Shown piece by piece: positions 17,940-26,937 of a DNA stretch of 64,000 nucleotides. Numbering within the stretch: position 1 is the first letter of the stretch; every line of letters starts with the position of its first letter. Location: NCBI RefSeq assembly GCF_003014695.1, contig NZ_PYAS01000005.1, positions 372,001 to 436,000 on the forward strand, read 5' to 3'. This DNA comes from Dyadobacter jiangsuensis. Lineage in GTDB: Bacteria; Bacteroidota; Bacteroidia; Cytophagales; Spirosomataceae. A program made the position numbers and the translations under genes. The notes beneath the pieces were generated by a model. The model was given only the letters and a program-made list of their open reading frames with translations. It did no database searches and had not been told where the DNA came from.

Positions 17940-18518
17940 TTAAAAACTAATCCCTAACCGCAACGCGAGCCTGTTGTAAACCCGGTCTTCGAAACGCTCT
18001 TTCTGATCCCACAACGGTACTTTGGTGACGCGCGCTTCCTGCCGCTTGTAGGTCAGCGCCAGCGTAAATGCGGCAGCTCCCTGCTTTCCTACCTTGATAC
18101 CCAGGCCTGGATTGACCATCAGACCACCTTTTGTGTCAAAGCCTTCGGAATCGTCGTGAAACCAGGCGAACGCATAACCGGCGTCGAGCGTGCCAAAAAG
18201 CTGCACATTTTTCCTTCCGGCCAAATCATACCGCACGCCTCCCGCTATCGGGTTCAACAATGCAGCTTTGTACCAGTCCATTCCAAGGGTTACACCGGCG
18301 GACAGCCGGCGGCTGAACTGCAGTCCATTGAATGTCTGAATAGTGAGGCTCGTCTTGCTATCAACCTGCTCCTGGTTTCCGGTATAGGGGTTGTTATACC
18401 TAACCCTGCCAAACAATCCGCCGAATTCGGTATGATTCACGAATCTGAGGCCTTTACTCGTTTGCGCATTCGCGGCGGTAGCAGCCAGCAGCAACCATAA
18501 GTACACGATCTTTTTCAT
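17940..18518 (-). CDS. Small outer-membrane beta-barrel-like protein
   Basis: The 192-residue protein has a signal peptide (1-18, ending ANAQ). It then shows alternating amphipathic strands (TFNGLQFSRRLSAGVTLGMDWY, NVQLFGTLDAGYAFAWF, AFTLALTYKRQEARV) and ends in the aromatic residue F (LRLGISF), as outer-membrane barrels do. No named family is recognised. It starts one base before the stop of the LVIVD gene, so it is translationally close to it. Confidence 0.65.
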   Translation of the reverse strand: MKKIVYLWLLLAATAANAQTSKGLRFVNHTEFGGLFGRVRYNNPYTGNQEQVDSKTSLTIQTFNGLQFSRRLSAGVTLGMDWYKAALLNPIAGGVRYDLAGRKNVQLFGTLDAGYAFAWFHDDSEGFDTKGGLMVNPGLGIKVGKQGAAAFTLALTYKRQEARVTKVPLWDQKERFEDRVYNRLALRLGISF

Positions 18519-18519
18519 A

Positions 18520-19806
18520 TCAAATCGCTTTTCCGACCGGAATTTTGCCCAGCAACTTCAAATCTTTCGGATTGGAAGCATCATATTGGTAAAAACCGTC
18601 CTCCCCGATCAGCAGCAAAGTTTTTCCGAGCGAAATCACGTCATATGCGTGCATATTCTTGAAATGCGCCAGTTGGTTTTTATCCACTGAGAAGCGCTCG
18701 CTCACATCAAATACTTTAAGACCGTGCTCGCCCTCGCAGAGGAAGAGCGTCGGAAAATTAACACTCAGGCCGTGCGGATTTTCCATTTGGTAGCTTTTGA
18801 TGAGTTGCGGCGCGGCAGGATTGCTCACATCCACGAGGTCGAGTTGGTTCTGGCCTCCCCCGCACGCGGTGCCCGTACGTAACGTCACATAAGCGACGCC
18901 CTCGTGCACCACCACGGGGTCACACGCGCGACCGTGCTGGAACATCGAAAGCCGCTTAGGCTCCGCAGGATCGATATTATCATAGATAAACATGCCCGTC
19001 GACGAGCCGATAAATAGCTTATTATCGTAAGGGAAAATAGTTTCTATACCCCAACCGAGATCTATTGTCTTAAAATCAACTGGTTGGGAGGGTTTGTCGA
19101 TCTTGAACAAATGCATTTGGCTCTGGCCGACGGCGTAGAGAAAGTTACGATCGAGCGCGAAACGGGCCATGGAGCCGCCCTGCCCGCTGGTACTGCCCGA
19201 AGATTGCGGCGAAGCCGACGATGCACTGCTGAAAGACGCCCTGTCGGCAAAAAACCAACCATCCCACCACGACGTGGGCGAGATATTGTCTTCGCAATTC
19301 ACAGTCACGGTTTCCTCTACCCATTCTACATTCTGGTCGGAAATAGCGCCTATGCTTTCATTAAGCCCCCAGCCGCCGCCATCGAATGTTCCTGTCTTAA
19401 AAACATTTTTCACCCGGCCTACTTCTTTGGGCGCGGTAGGGTCGATAATGTCGATCGAAACGAGGTCCGAGTAGCTATCCGCATAAAGAATGTTATCACG
19501 TACCGCAATGTCGCCATTACCCGGGACATTGATGAATGTTACAAATTGTGGACTGGCAGGATTACCATTGTCGATAATATGAATCCCCTTTTTTATTTCA
19601 TTAACATATAAATATTTTCCCTTCACATACATCTTCCCTGGTTGCTCCAAAGCACGAGGTGATTCAGCCTTAACCTGCGTCCTGAGCTCCATCAGGGAAT
19701 ACGTAACGTTCGTGAAACGGCGCACGACGCGAGTTTCCTTACATTGGTCATTACACGACCAGCAAAGCCATGCTATGACACATAACAGTAAAAGTTTAGG
19801 TTTCAT
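18520..19806 (-). CDS. LVIVD-repeat surface lipoprotein
   Basis: This 428-residue protein has a lipobox (LCWSC, Cys near 18), so it is a probable surface lipoprotein. Repeats of the form YLYVNEIKKGIHIIDNGNPASP, LVSIDIIDPTAPKEV and LDLVDVSNPAAPQLI are LVIVD beta-propeller blades, as found in Bacteroidota outer-surface proteins. A serine/glycine-rich stretch at about 195-215 interrupts the blades. It is the first gene of an operon with a barrel protein and a small secreted protein. The ligand is unknown. Confidence 0.8.
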   Translation of the reverse strand: MKPKLLLLCVIAWLCWSCNDQCKETRVVRRFTNVTYSLMELRTQVKAESPRALEQPGKMYVKGKYLYVNEIKKGIHIIDNGNPASPQFVTFINVPGNGDIAVRDNILYADSYSDLVSIDIIDPTAPKEVGRVKNVFKTGTFDGGGWGLNESIGAISDQNVEWVEETVTVNCEDNISPTSWWDGWFFADRASFSSASSASPQSSGSTSGQGGSMARFALDRNFLYAVGQSQMHLFKIDKPSQPVDFKTIDLGWGIETIFPYDNKLFIGSSTGMFIYDNIDPAEPKRLSMFQHGRACDPVVVHEGVAYVTLRTGTACGGGQNQLDLVDVSNPAAPQLIKSYQMENPHGLSVNFPTLFLCEGEHGLKVFDVSERFSVDKNQLAHFKNMHAYDVISLGKTLLLIGEDGFYQYDASNPKDLKLLGKIPVGKAI

Positions 19807-19900
19807 ACGGTTAGGTTTTAGAGGCTAGTAAAAATAATATTTCAACTTGGGTAAATGCAGGACAACCTTTTTCCGTAATTGGTTGGAACACAAAACAAAA

Positions 19901-19927
19901 TCGTCCGAAAGCAAGGCCTTCGGACGA
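19901..19927 (-). terminator. Rho-independent terminator after the serpin gene
   Basis: TCGTCCGAA (19901-19909) pairs with TTCGGACGA (19919-19927). On the minus strand it is followed by TTTTGTTTTG. Confidence 0.75.
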
Positions 19928-19940
19928 TAACGCACCCCGA

Positions 19941-19970
19941 AAATACCGGCGAACCGGTATTTTTTATCTT
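19941..19970. terminator. Second hairpin between the serpin and LVIVD genes
   Basis: AAATACCGG (19941-19949) pairs with CCGGTATTT (19954-19962) around a CGAA tetraloop. A T-run follows on the plus strand only. It sits directly past the serpin stop, 14 bases before the 19901 hairpin. Confidence 0.5.
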
Positions 19971-19998
19971 TAATATTTTTAGATGCTTTGCCGCATAC

Positions 19999-21231
19999 TT
20001 ATTTCGATTCCGGATTTTTAATCCTACCCATAAAAAGAATGGTATTGGAAGTATTTTCGCTTATGATTAAGCCAAACGGCCGGTCACAAATAAGCCTAGG
20101 CTTCACCGGTCCGGCGGATGTAGTTCCGACACCGATCGTGGTCACCGCCGCTGCTTCAGTTCCCTTCTCATCGATCCCCAGGTATGCGTCCTGCTTAATA
20201 AAATCAACATATAAATTCGCCAATCTATTGATTTTGCCGAATTGCGCATTTCCTTCCACAAATGCTCGCTTGATGCCCATTCCTTGCAATGTACCCTTCA
20301 ATTGAGCCGAATATTTGAAAGTAAACCTTGGTAATCCCACGGTAATACCTACTTGTGTCATCCCGCTATTCAGCTTCGCCCATCCTTCTCCCGTGATGTC
20401 ATTCAATACCGCATCCACTGAATTCAGGCCTTTTGGAATGAGCAGCGTCATGTTAAACTGCCCATTGGCATAGGGAAGGCGTACTGCGTCGTAATTGCTT
20501 TCGGAACCCACTTCGAAATCGGATTCAGCAAACATCATTTTTACATTTTTGCTCTGCCCGTTTTCAAGCGTGAATGGCGTATCCTGCGTCCTGGCAGCAT
20601 CAAACTTCGTTCGCCAGTCTCCTGTGAAATACAATGCATTCAACAAAAACATGACGTGCTGCGGCTGGATCTTATCCAGGACCATCGGTATCTTTCCGTT
20701 TGTCTTATCGCTTGCCCACTTATTGATCCGGTCTTTCGCGGCATCGTCAAATGGCAGTCCTGTTACTTCCGACTCAAATGCGTTTTTCAAAACAGATTGA
20801 AAATCATTTTCAACTGAAAAATCATTTCTATACCAAACCGAATTCGCCAATCCTAAACTCACTTTTGAATCGGCAACCGGCAAATCGTTGATCAATGTGT
20901 TATATGCCGCATTCAAATCTGCCAATGCAACGGCATCCATTTTCAATGCTTTTTGAATCTCGTCCGCAGTTTCATTTTCCGCCCCGTTCAAAAGCATTCC
21001 CAAAGCCATGTGCAGGCTGAGTGGTGATACAAAGAAATTCTCCTCTGCTCCTTGCGACTTCTGTAAGGCATGAATGAAATCGAATGCAAAAGAAGTAGTC
21101 CCGTTCGAAACCGAGGCCGGTATCTCTACCGGATTTACATCATTCCCCGGCGCAACGTTGTCGTTTGTGCAGCCAAACAGCATCGCTGCTGCCAGCATCG
21201 GAACGGTGATCGACTTCTTTGAAATTTTCAT
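19999..21231 (-). CDS. Serpin-family protease inhibitor lipoprotein
   Basis: The start chosen is ATG 21231 (410 residues), which gives a clean lipoprotein signal (lipobox LFGC); an upstream ATG at 21267 adds 12 residues. The full serpin fold is visible (FFVSPLSLHMALGMLLNGA, then VMFLLNALYFTGDWRTKF, then FNMTLLIPKG, then RPFGLIISENTSNTILFMGRI). The reactive-loop hinge EKGTEAAAVT (from about 355) has the small residues needed for loop insertion, so it should be inhibitory. By hinge numbering P1-P1' falls near Thr-Ser, pointing to elastase-like targets (inference). Confidence 0.92.
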   Translation of the reverse strand: MKISKKSITVPMLAAAMLFGCTNDNVAPGNDVNPVEIPASVSNGTTSFAFDFIHALQKSQGAEENFFVSPLSLHMALGMLLNGAENETADEIQKALKMDAVALADLNAAYNTLINDLPVADSKVSLGLANSVWYRNDFSVENDFQSVLKNAFESEVTGLPFDDAAKDRINKWASDKTNGKIPMVLDKIQPQHVMFLLNALYFTGDWRTKFDAARTQDTPFTLENGQSKNVKMMFAESDFEVGSESNYDAVRLPYANGQFNMTLLIPKGLNSVDAVLNDITGEGWAKLNSGMTQVGITVGLPRFTFKYSAQLKGTLQGMGIKRAFVEGNAQFGKINRLANLYVDFIKQDAYLGIDEKGTEAAAVTTIGVGTTSAGPVKPRLICDRPFGLIISENTSNTILFMGRIKNPESK

Positions 21232-21285
21232 GGCTAATAGATGCAAGAGCATTTTTCTTCTCCACAATCAACCCACAAATCGATA

Positions 21286-21315
21286 GATTCAAACCAACTG
21301 GTAATGGTTGGAATC
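21286..21315 (-). terminator. Hairpin after the anti-sigma/barrel gene
   Basis: GATTCAAACCA (21286-21296) pairs with TGGTTGGAATC (21305-21315) with one mismatch. The T-run is on the plus side, so the direction of termination is uncertain. Confidence 0.4.
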
Positions 21316-21329
21316 TTTTTTGAATTATA

Positions 21330-22871
21330 TCAAAAAGAATAGCGAACGGACCACGATACGCCGTACAAATAAGGATGCGAATCGAGGCTCTGATTAGATT
21401 TAAAACCAGATGTAACGGCCTTTTGATAAGAGCCCGTCAGGTTGGCAGCCCAATTCGAAGAAAGCTTGTAATTCAATCTCAGCCCCGTTGTCGCAGCCCA
21501 GTTCGTGCCACGGTAAATGTCGTCGCTGGCAGTTGTCTTAATAATCTCCCCTGAAGCCGATTCCAATTCATTCACTAAAAAGAAATTCGCCATCATCCCT
21601 CCGAGTACCGAATAGCTGAATTTCTTGTCCGGATTTAATGTAAAGCCCGCCTGAACCGGTAATTGGAGATATTGATAGTTGTTACTTACTTTTTTGGCGA
21701 CATCGATATATAGTGCTCCATTATTAAAGCCGGCAGCTTTATCGGCAGCGGGGCTATTGGCCGCGGATGTCAACCCGGCCAGTGCATTTTCCAACACATT
21801 CGAAGACAGGTTGTTGTACGCATTCAACACATAGCCGCCTCCTTCATAGGCCGAATTGCCGCGGAGGTAGCTGATGCCTGTCTCCACAGACCAGTGTTTC
21901 GATATTCTTACGCCTCCCTGAGTCTGCACTGCATAAGATGCCCGTGCTTGGCTGGATCCGGTAGTTGCCCGCCTCTGGCTCACCGACTGCGCTGAAAACG
22001 CCATAGGCGCCTCTTTCAACTGCACATCCGGGTTAAACGATGCCGGCATAACACCCAGGCCCGCATAATATTCTTTCGGCTTTTTCGCTTTTACAGGCTC
22101 TTCGATCTCGATCTGAGGACGGAAGAAAACGTGCCGTTTTTGTACGTAAACATCCAGGTCGCTGTATGGCAAAGACGCCAGCAATTGTGCAGAAATCGCC
22201 TGGCTTTGATCCGCAAATTCAGCCGCATAGCTGTTTCCGCCCACTTTCGTCACCGCAATTTCCACGGGCTGCACGTTCTCAACAGGCGTAGAGAGCGTGT
22301 TGATTACCTCATTCACTGAGCCATTGCCTGCAACCGGTTTCTGAACACGGGCAGCAACTGCTAGACCCTGCTGCTCAATCGTGGCATTTTTTGCTTTGGC
22401 AAATGCATTTCCCCTTTTTGCAGCGGTACTCGCATGATCTGTTGCCGCAATCCCGACCTTCGATTCAAAAGGCTGCTGGGCACCAGGCTTTACCGATGCA
22501 ACTTGTGGTTCGCTTGCAGAGGCCAGTTTCTCCGCATTCAAATTTTCGCTTGCAGAAGGGGCCTTTTCAGTTGCTTCGCTACTCTCTGGCACTCCGGCCG
22601 GTTTCGTACTCACAGCCACTTGTGGTTTATCATCGGTATTAAGTCCTGACAACCAAAGTCCGCCGCCTACCACCAGCAATGCAACGATCGACGCGGCAGC
22701 GTACCATACTTTGGGTGACTGCCACCACATCGGAACAATCTTCTCCTGCTCCTTGTTCAGGCGCGCCTCGATACCCTCCCACACAGACGGCGGGGGAGCT
22801 TCGGAAGCCTCCTTCAAGGCCTTTCTCCACTGGTCCTCAAAATTGTTTATGTTGGACGGATCCATCATCAA
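21330..22871 (-). CDS. Inner-membrane-anchored protein with C-terminal outer-membrane barrel-like domain
   Basis: The 513-residue protein has a cytoplasmic-looking N-terminus (1-50, FEDQWRKALKEASEAPPPSVWEGIEARL) followed by one transmembrane helix (about 56-75). A low-complexity Ala/Ser/Val-rich periplasmic linker runs to about 260. A C-terminal region (about 270-513) resembles an outer-membrane beta-barrel and ends in F (WSVRYSF). The gene overlaps the ECF sigma gene by 35 bases. The first 75 residues resemble the anti-sigma-like part of similar Bacteroidota genes. It may regulate SigE-type signalling (inference). Confidence 0.7.
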   Translation of the reverse strand: MMMDPSNINNFEDQWRKALKEASEAPPPSVWEGIEARLNKEQEKIVPMWWQSPKVWYAAASIVALLVVGGGLWLSGLNTDDKPQVAVSTKPAGVPESSEATEKAPSASENLNAEKLASASEPQVASVKPGAQQPFESKVGIAATDHASTAAKRGNAFAKAKNATIEQQGLAVAARVQKPVAGNGSVNEVINTLSTPVENVQPVEIAVTKVGGNSYAAEFADQSQAISAQLLASLPYSDLDVYVQKRHVFFRPQIEIEEPVKAKKPKEYYAGLGVMPASFNPDVQLKEAPMAFSAQSVSQRRATTGSSQARASYAVQTQGGVRISKHWSVETGISYLRGNSAYEGGGYVLNAYNNLSSNVLENALAGLTSAANSPAADKAAGFNNGALYIDVAKKVSNNYQYLQLPVQAGFTLNPDKKFSYSVLGGMMANFFLVNELESASGEIIKTTASDDIYRGTNWAATTGLRLNYKLSSNWAANLTGSYQKAVTSGFKSNQSLDSHPYLYGVSWSVRYSF

Positions 22872-23406
22872 ATCTTTTTTCTTTGTTCAACTTCTGTTGA
22901 AGTAATGTCCTGGCACGCGAGTATTGCGACTTGGACGTTCCTTCGGAGATACCCAACATCTGGGCGATCTCATTGTGCTGGTAACCTTCAATCGCGTACA
23001 AATTGAAGATCGTCTGGCAACCGGGCGGCAATTCGCGGATCATCTCCATGAGTTGCTGCATCTGGAAATTCCCCAGCGTGAATTCCCTGTCCGACAAGCC
23101 ATTGTGATGTACATCTATATCATCCAGTTCTTTCAGGTATTTCTGCTGCCGCAAATGGTTCAGTGCCGTGTTTACCACTACCGATCTGAGCCAATATTCC
23201 AGCGGACTGTCGGCCCTGAAAGAATCTATGTTTTCGTAAATTTTGATGAATGCATCCTGCAACACATCCTCCGCATCAGCGCGGTTTTTCGTGTAGCGCA
23301 GGCAAATAGCAAACAACTTACCCCCAAAAACATCATATAGCTGTTTCTGGGCGATACGGTTGCGCTGCTTGCAGCCTTTCACCAGTTCCTGTTCGTTAAA
23401 CGTCAT
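22837..23406 (-). CDS. ECF RNA polymerase sigma factor
   Basis: In this 189-residue protein region 2 is at about 20-90 (KLFAICLRYTKNRADAEDVLQDAFIKIYENIDSF) and region 4 at about 120-175 (LPPGCQTIFNLYAIEGYQHNEIAQMLGISEGTSKSQYSRARTLLQQKL). This is the Bacteroidota group of ECF factors usually paired with an anti-sigma or a barrel protein. Its 3' end overlaps the following membrane-protein gene by 35 bases, so the two are co-expressed and probably coupled. Targets are unknown. Confidence 0.93.
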   Translation of the reverse strand: MTFNEQELVKGCKQRNRIAQKQLYDVFGGKLFAICLRYTKNRADAEDVLQDAFIKIYENIDSFRADSPLEYWLRSVVVNTALNHLRQQKYLKELDDIDVHHNGLSDREFTLGNFQMQQLMEMIRELPPGCQTIFNLYAIEGYQHNEIAQMLGISEGTSKSQYSRARTLLQQKLNKEKRFDDGSVQHKQF

Positions 23407-23653
23407 CCGAAGGTTAGGGGTGCTTCGTTCGGTTTGTAATTAAATTCAGCACCTCTATCCATAAGATAGCCGATTACTGTTGCGTTATGATCCGACCCGC
23501 GCTCTCGCGTCCGTCGTAAATTGTCTGACACCCTCATTATCAAAATGGTTGGAACACTTGGAAAAACTATTGCCAAACGTTGGGTACTTTACGCCAAGGA
23601 ACTATTCAGAGGCGCATATCATTTAATAAGTACAACCTAAAATCTATCGCCCC

Positions 23654-23950
23654 ATGAGCCAATATATGGTTGAAATCCAGCTACCGGCTGTCATGTCGGA
23701 AGATTTCACAGCGAAAATACCTGCTCAGAGAAAAAAGATTAATGAACTGATGGAGCAAGGAAGGCTGATGTCTTATGCTTTGTCTGATGATTATTCCAGA
23801 CTCTGGTGTGTGGTTCGCGCAGAAACTGAATTTGAAGTTATGTCGCTCGTCTCGGAATTTCCGCTGATCGATTATATGGATCCCAAAATAACCAAGCTTA
23901 TGTTCAATAATGTGGTAGCACTTCGCTTGCCCATGTTCTCATTGAACTGA
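23654..23950 (+). CDS. Muconolactone-isomerase-like ferredoxin-fold protein
   Basis: The 98-residue protein begins MSQYMVEIQLPAVMSEDFTAKIPAQRKKINELMEQGRL and later reads RLWCVVRAETEFEVMSLVSEFPL. This matches the small alpha/beta barrel dimers of the MIase (muconolactone delta-isomerase) superfamily. Many family members are not catabolic enzymes, and no aromatic-degradation genes are nearby, so the function is open. The gene is single and followed by a strong terminator. Confidence 0.7.
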   Translation: MSQYMVEIQLPAVMSEDFTAKIPAQRKKINELMEQGRLMSYALSDDYSRLWCVVRAETEFEVMSLVSEFPLIDYMDPKITKLMFNNVVALRLPMFSLN

Positions 23951-23978
23951 CACCATTTGAAGGTATTTTGTTGCCTGT

Positions 23979-24018
23979 AAAAGCCTCGTCGGGATATCCG
24001 GCGAGGCTTTTTTGGCTT
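23979..24018. terminator. Rho-independent terminator between convergent genes
   Basis: AAAAGCCTCG (23979-23988) pairs with CGAGGCTTTT (24002-24011), extended inward through a G-T pair. A T-run continues on the plus strand. It can also serve the minus-strand msrC-like gene ending at 24023. Confidence 0.88.
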
Positions 24019-24022
24019 ATAG

Positions 24023-24508
24023 TCAGAGCTTTCCGGTAATCAGGGAAGCAATTTTTTCCAAGGCTGCTCGATCCGTTTCGCTAAAATCGTTGAGCTGGTC
24101 ACTATCCACATCCAGCACCATTGCAACGATTCCATTTCGGTGAAAAACCGGCACTACTATCTCCGAACGCGACGCGGAGCTGCACGCGATATGTCCGGGA
24201 AACAGCTCTACATCCGGCACTAAAATGGTTTCCGCACGTGTATAGCTAGCACCGCATACGCCCTTGTGAAACGGAATACGCGTACAGGCAATCGGTCCTT
24301 GAAACGGCCCCAATACAAGCTGCCCTTCCTTAACGACATAAAATCCCACCCAAAAAAAACCGAGCGCTTCCTTTAAAACCGCAGTTATATTGGCCAGGTT
24401 AGCCGTAAGGTCACTTTCATCGGCAATCAGTGCTTCGATTTGCGGAAAAAGAGCTTCATAAACCTCCGCTCTATTTGTATCAGTTGGTATAAATAATGTT
24501 TCTGCCAT
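24023..24508 (-). CDS. msrC: Free methionine-(R)-sulfoxide reductase (GAF domain)
   Basis: The start chosen is ATG 24508 (161 residues, the usual family length); the frame is open 32 residues further upstream without similarity. It is a single GAF domain with the three redox cysteines of fRMsr in place: one in GPIACTRI, one in KGVCG and one in HIACSSASRSE. The enzyme reduces free methionine-R-sulfoxide in the cytoplasm. The region upstream is shared with the divergent purU gene. Confidence 0.9.
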   Translation of the reverse strand: MAETLFIPTDTNRAEVYEALFPQIEALIADESDLTANLANITAVLKEALGFFWVGFYVVKEGQLVLGPFQGPIACTRIPFHKGVCGASYTRAETILVPDVELFPGHIACSSASRSEIVVPVFHRNGIVAMVLDVDSDQLNDFSETDRAALEKIASLITGKL

Positions 24509-24586
24509 AATCTTAAATACTATTCGATTTCTGGTTAACACAGATGCCTTTTGAATAGTTACAAATAATATGAAAATGCGCTCTGA

Positions 24587-24623
24587 TTGAGCCGTTAATA
24601 GCACGTCTTGTGTTGTATATTTG
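24587..24623 (+). promoter_or_regulatory. Promoter of purU
   Basis: TATATTTG (24616-24623) matches TAnnTTTG exactly, and a TTG lies upstream at 24587-24589, somewhat farther than usual. The position implies transcription begins near 24627-24630, which supports ATG 24657 over GTG 24636. Confidence 0.5.
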
Positions 24624-24656
24624 AAGTTCGATTAAGTGCTATCAGCAAGCCCTCTC

Positions 24657-25490
24657 ATGAGTCAAAGACATATCTTATTAATGGATGGCCCCGATCACAA
24701 GGGGCTGATCTACCATGTTACCCGCATTCTTTTTGCCCACAATCAGAACATCATCAGTAATGACGAGTACGTAAGCCCTTCGCGCTATTTCTTTATGCGT
24801 ACCGAATTCGAAGGAGATACCGATATTCCCGAACTATTAAAAGCACTTCAGTCCGAATTACCGGCCGGGCTGAACCTGCGCATTAACCCTAAAAAAAATA
24901 AGGATATTGTGCTGATGGTCACCAAGGAGCACCACTGCCTGGGAGAACTACTGATCCGCTATGCATTCAATGAGCTGGATGCAACCATTCTGGCGGTGAT
25001 AAGCAATTATAATACGTTACAGCCGCTTGTGAGCAAATTCGGGATACCTTTTCATTTTATTTCGCATGAAAATAAGAGCCGTGAGGAGCATGAAGAGGCG
25101 ATATTGAGGACATTGGATATTTACCGTCCCGATTACGTAGTACTGGCCAAATATATGCGCATTATCACGCCGCAATTTGTTGAGCGCTTTCCAAACCGGA
25201 TCGTCAATATTCATCATTCGTTTTTGCCCGCATTCATCGGGGCAAATCCTTACCGGCAAGCATACGAACGTGGTGTGAAAATCATTGGAGCAACCGCGCA
25301 TTTCGTGAATAACGACCTTGACGAAGGTCCGATTATCGCACAGGACGTAAAAGAAGTGGATCACAAACTGACCGCTTCGGATATGGCTACTTTGGGAAAA
25401 GATACGGAAAAAGCGGTGCTTTCAAAGGCTTTGAAGCTCGTGTTCAACGACCGCGTTTTCATCCACCACAACCGCACCATTATCCTATAA
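24657..25490 (+). CDS. purU: Formyltetrahydrofolate deformylase
   Basis: PurU hydrolyses 10-formyl-THF to formate and THF. An N-terminal ACT domain (about 1-80, HILLMDGPDHKGLIYHVTRILFAHNQNI) precedes a formyl-transferase fold. Visible active-site motifs are NIHHSFLPAFIGANPY and the aspartate in NNDLDEGPIIAQDV. The start is ATG 24657 (277 residues), chosen because the promoter lies just upstream. A terminator follows, so it is monocistronic. Confidence 0.93.
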   Translation: MSQRHILLMDGPDHKGLIYHVTRILFAHNQNIISNDEYVSPSRYFFMRTEFEGDTDIPELLKALQSELPAGLNLRINPKKNKDIVLMVTKEHHCLGELLIRYAFNELDATILAVISNYNTLQPLVSKFGIPFHFISHENKSREEHEEAILRTLDIYRPDYVVLAKYMRIITPQFVERFPNRIVNIHHSFLPAFIGANPYRQAYERGVKIIGATAHFVNNDLDEGPIIAQDVKEVDHKLTASDMATLGKDTEKAVLSKALKLVFNDRVFIHHNRTIIL

Positions 25491-25497
25491 AACAAAG

Positions 25498-25532
25498 AAA
25501 AAGCCCTTAGTCAGAATCACCGAGGGCTTTTT
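25498..25532. terminator. Rho-independent terminator after purU
   Basis: AAAAAGCCCT (25498-25507) pairs with AGGGCTTTTT (25523-25532). The arms carry their own A- and T-runs, so it may work in both directions between purU and leuA. Confidence 0.88.
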
Positions 25533-25631
25533 GCAATCTGATGGATGTTATTGAATATGTAATCTTACAAAAAATTCTTTAAAACATCAAATTCAGATTC
25601 AAGCTGTTAACTAATTCTAAGGATATTCTAA

Positions 25632-26786
25632 TTAAACCGCTTCTGCTGTACGCACCAGTTCAACCAGATCTCCGTCGTTTACTTCTTTCTTGATATCCGC
25701 TACTTCGAGGAACCGTGTGTACAGCTCATCCAGCGCAGCTTTCTCGAAGGAGAACCCTAGCAGCTCCAGGCGGTGCTTCAATGCGTGGCGTCCGCTGCGG
25801 GCAGTCAGTACGATGTCAGACTTATCAACACCCACGTCCTGCGGGTTCATAATTTCGTAGTTCAAATTGTTTTTCAGGAAGCCGTCCTGGTGGATACCCG
25901 ATGAATGCGCAAATGCATTACGGCCCACGATCGCCTTGTTCGCCTGCACCGGCATACGCATCATTTTCGACACCAACTGGCTCGTCGGGTAAATGTGCTG
26001 CGTGTTAATGCCCGTTTCAAGACCCAACTCCTGATGCACTTTCAATGCCATTACCACTTCTTCCAGCGAAGTGTTACCGGCGCGTTCGCCAATACCATTG
26101 ATCGTCACCTCTACCTGACGAGCGCCCTGGTTGATACCCGCGATGGAGTTCGCGGTAGCCAAGCCGAGGTCATTGTGGCAGTGGATCGAAATAGTGGCTT
26201 TATGAATATTCGAAACGTGCTCGAATATGTATTTGATTTTGTTTCCGTACTCGTCGGGCAGGCAGTAGCCGGTTGTGTCAGGGATATTAACCACTGTCGC
26301 ACCTGCGCCAATCACCGCCTCTACCAGTTGTGAAAGGAAAACGAGGTCTGCACGGCCTGCGTCTTCGCAGTAGAACTCCACATCCTCCACTTTGGTTTTA
26401 GCATATTTCGTAGCCGCGATCGCTCTTTCGATGATTTTCTCGCGGGTAGTGTTGAACTTATGCTGGATATGAATGTCCGAAGAACCGATACCTGTATGGA
26501 TCCGTGCCCGCTTCGCATACTGCAACGCATCTGCGGCTGCATCGATATCGCCTTGTACCGCACGTGAAAGCGCACAAATGATGGGCTCACGTACAGCCTT
26601 GGAGATTTCTACCACAGAACGAAAGTCTCCGGGACTTGAAACCGGGAAGCCGGCTTCGATGATATCTACCCCCAGCTTTTCGAGTTGTGTGGCAACAACA
26701 ATCTTTTCCTCTGTGGTCAATTGGCTGCCCGGCACTTGCTCGCCGTCTCGTAAAGTAGTGTCGAAGATCTGAACTCGATTACTCAT
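25632..26786 (-). CDS. leuA: 2-Isopropylmalate synthase, short form without regulatory domain
   Basis: This enzyme condenses acetyl-CoA and 2-oxoisovalerate, the first committed step to leucine. The catalytic TIM barrel shows DTTLRDGEQ (9-17), the metal site SIHCHNDLG and [15 protein letters not shown]. The linker helices end at 384 residues. The C-terminal LeuA dimer domain (normally about 130 residues, leucine-binding) is absent, so leucine feedback on this enzyme is not expected. It is last in the leu run but has its own promoter and attenuator 117-260 bases upstream. Confidence 0.93.
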   Translation of the reverse strand: MSNRVQIFDTTLRDGEQVPGSQLTTEEKIVVATQLEKLGVDIIEAGFPVSSPGDFRSVVEISKAVREPIICALSRAVQGDIDAAADALQYAKRARIHTGIGSSDIHIQHKFNTTREKIIERAIAATKYAKTKVEDVEFYCEDAGRADLVFLSQLVEAVIGAGATVVNIPDTTGYCLPDEYGNKIKYIFEHVSNIHKATISIHCHNDLGLATANSIAGINQGARQVEVTINGIGERAGNTSLEEVVMALKVHQELGLETGINTQHIYPTSQLVSKMMRMPVQANKAIVGRNAFAHSSGIHQDGFLKNNLNYEIMNPQDVGVDKSDIVLTARSGRHALKHRLELLGFSFEKAALDELYTRFLEVADIKKEVNDGDLVELVRTAEAV

Positions 26787-26835
26787 TGGTGGGTATTAAT
26801 TTTTTTATGGGACACGAATTTAACAATATTTCAGG

Positions 26836-26870
26836 CAATATAAAACCCTTTCCTTGTCACGGGAAAGGGT
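26836..26870 (-). terminator. Attenuator terminator upstream of leuA
   Basis: On the minus strand ACCCTTTCC (26870-26862) pairs perfectly with GGAAAGGGT (26853-26845) and is followed by TTTATATTG. It lies between the leader peptide and leuA. The competing antiterminator pairs 26892-26900 with 26860-26868 (CGGGAAAGG with CCTTTCCCG, 9 perfect pairs) and would destroy this hairpin. Confidence 0.85.
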
Positions 26871-26937
26871 CTGTAACTTATCAAAACATAACCTTTCCCG
26901 CCTCACGGTAGCTGTTGGAGATTGAGAATGAGGTTAT
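26860..26937 (-). promoter_or_regulatory. Antiterminator and protector segments of the leuA leader RNA
   Basis: Region 1 (26931-26937, inside the leader peptide) can pair with region 2 (26888-26894) over 7 bases. Region 2 (26892-26900) can pair with region 3 (26860-26868) over 9 bases. Region 3 overlaps the terminator stem. This is the 1:2, 2:3, 3:4 switch of classical attenuators. Confidence 0.75.

Noticed and set aside
23407..23653. A small gene between the sigma factor and the MIase-like gene
   Set aside because: No open frame with sensible composition was found in this 247-base gap. It most likely holds the two divergent promoters, which I could not place with confidence.
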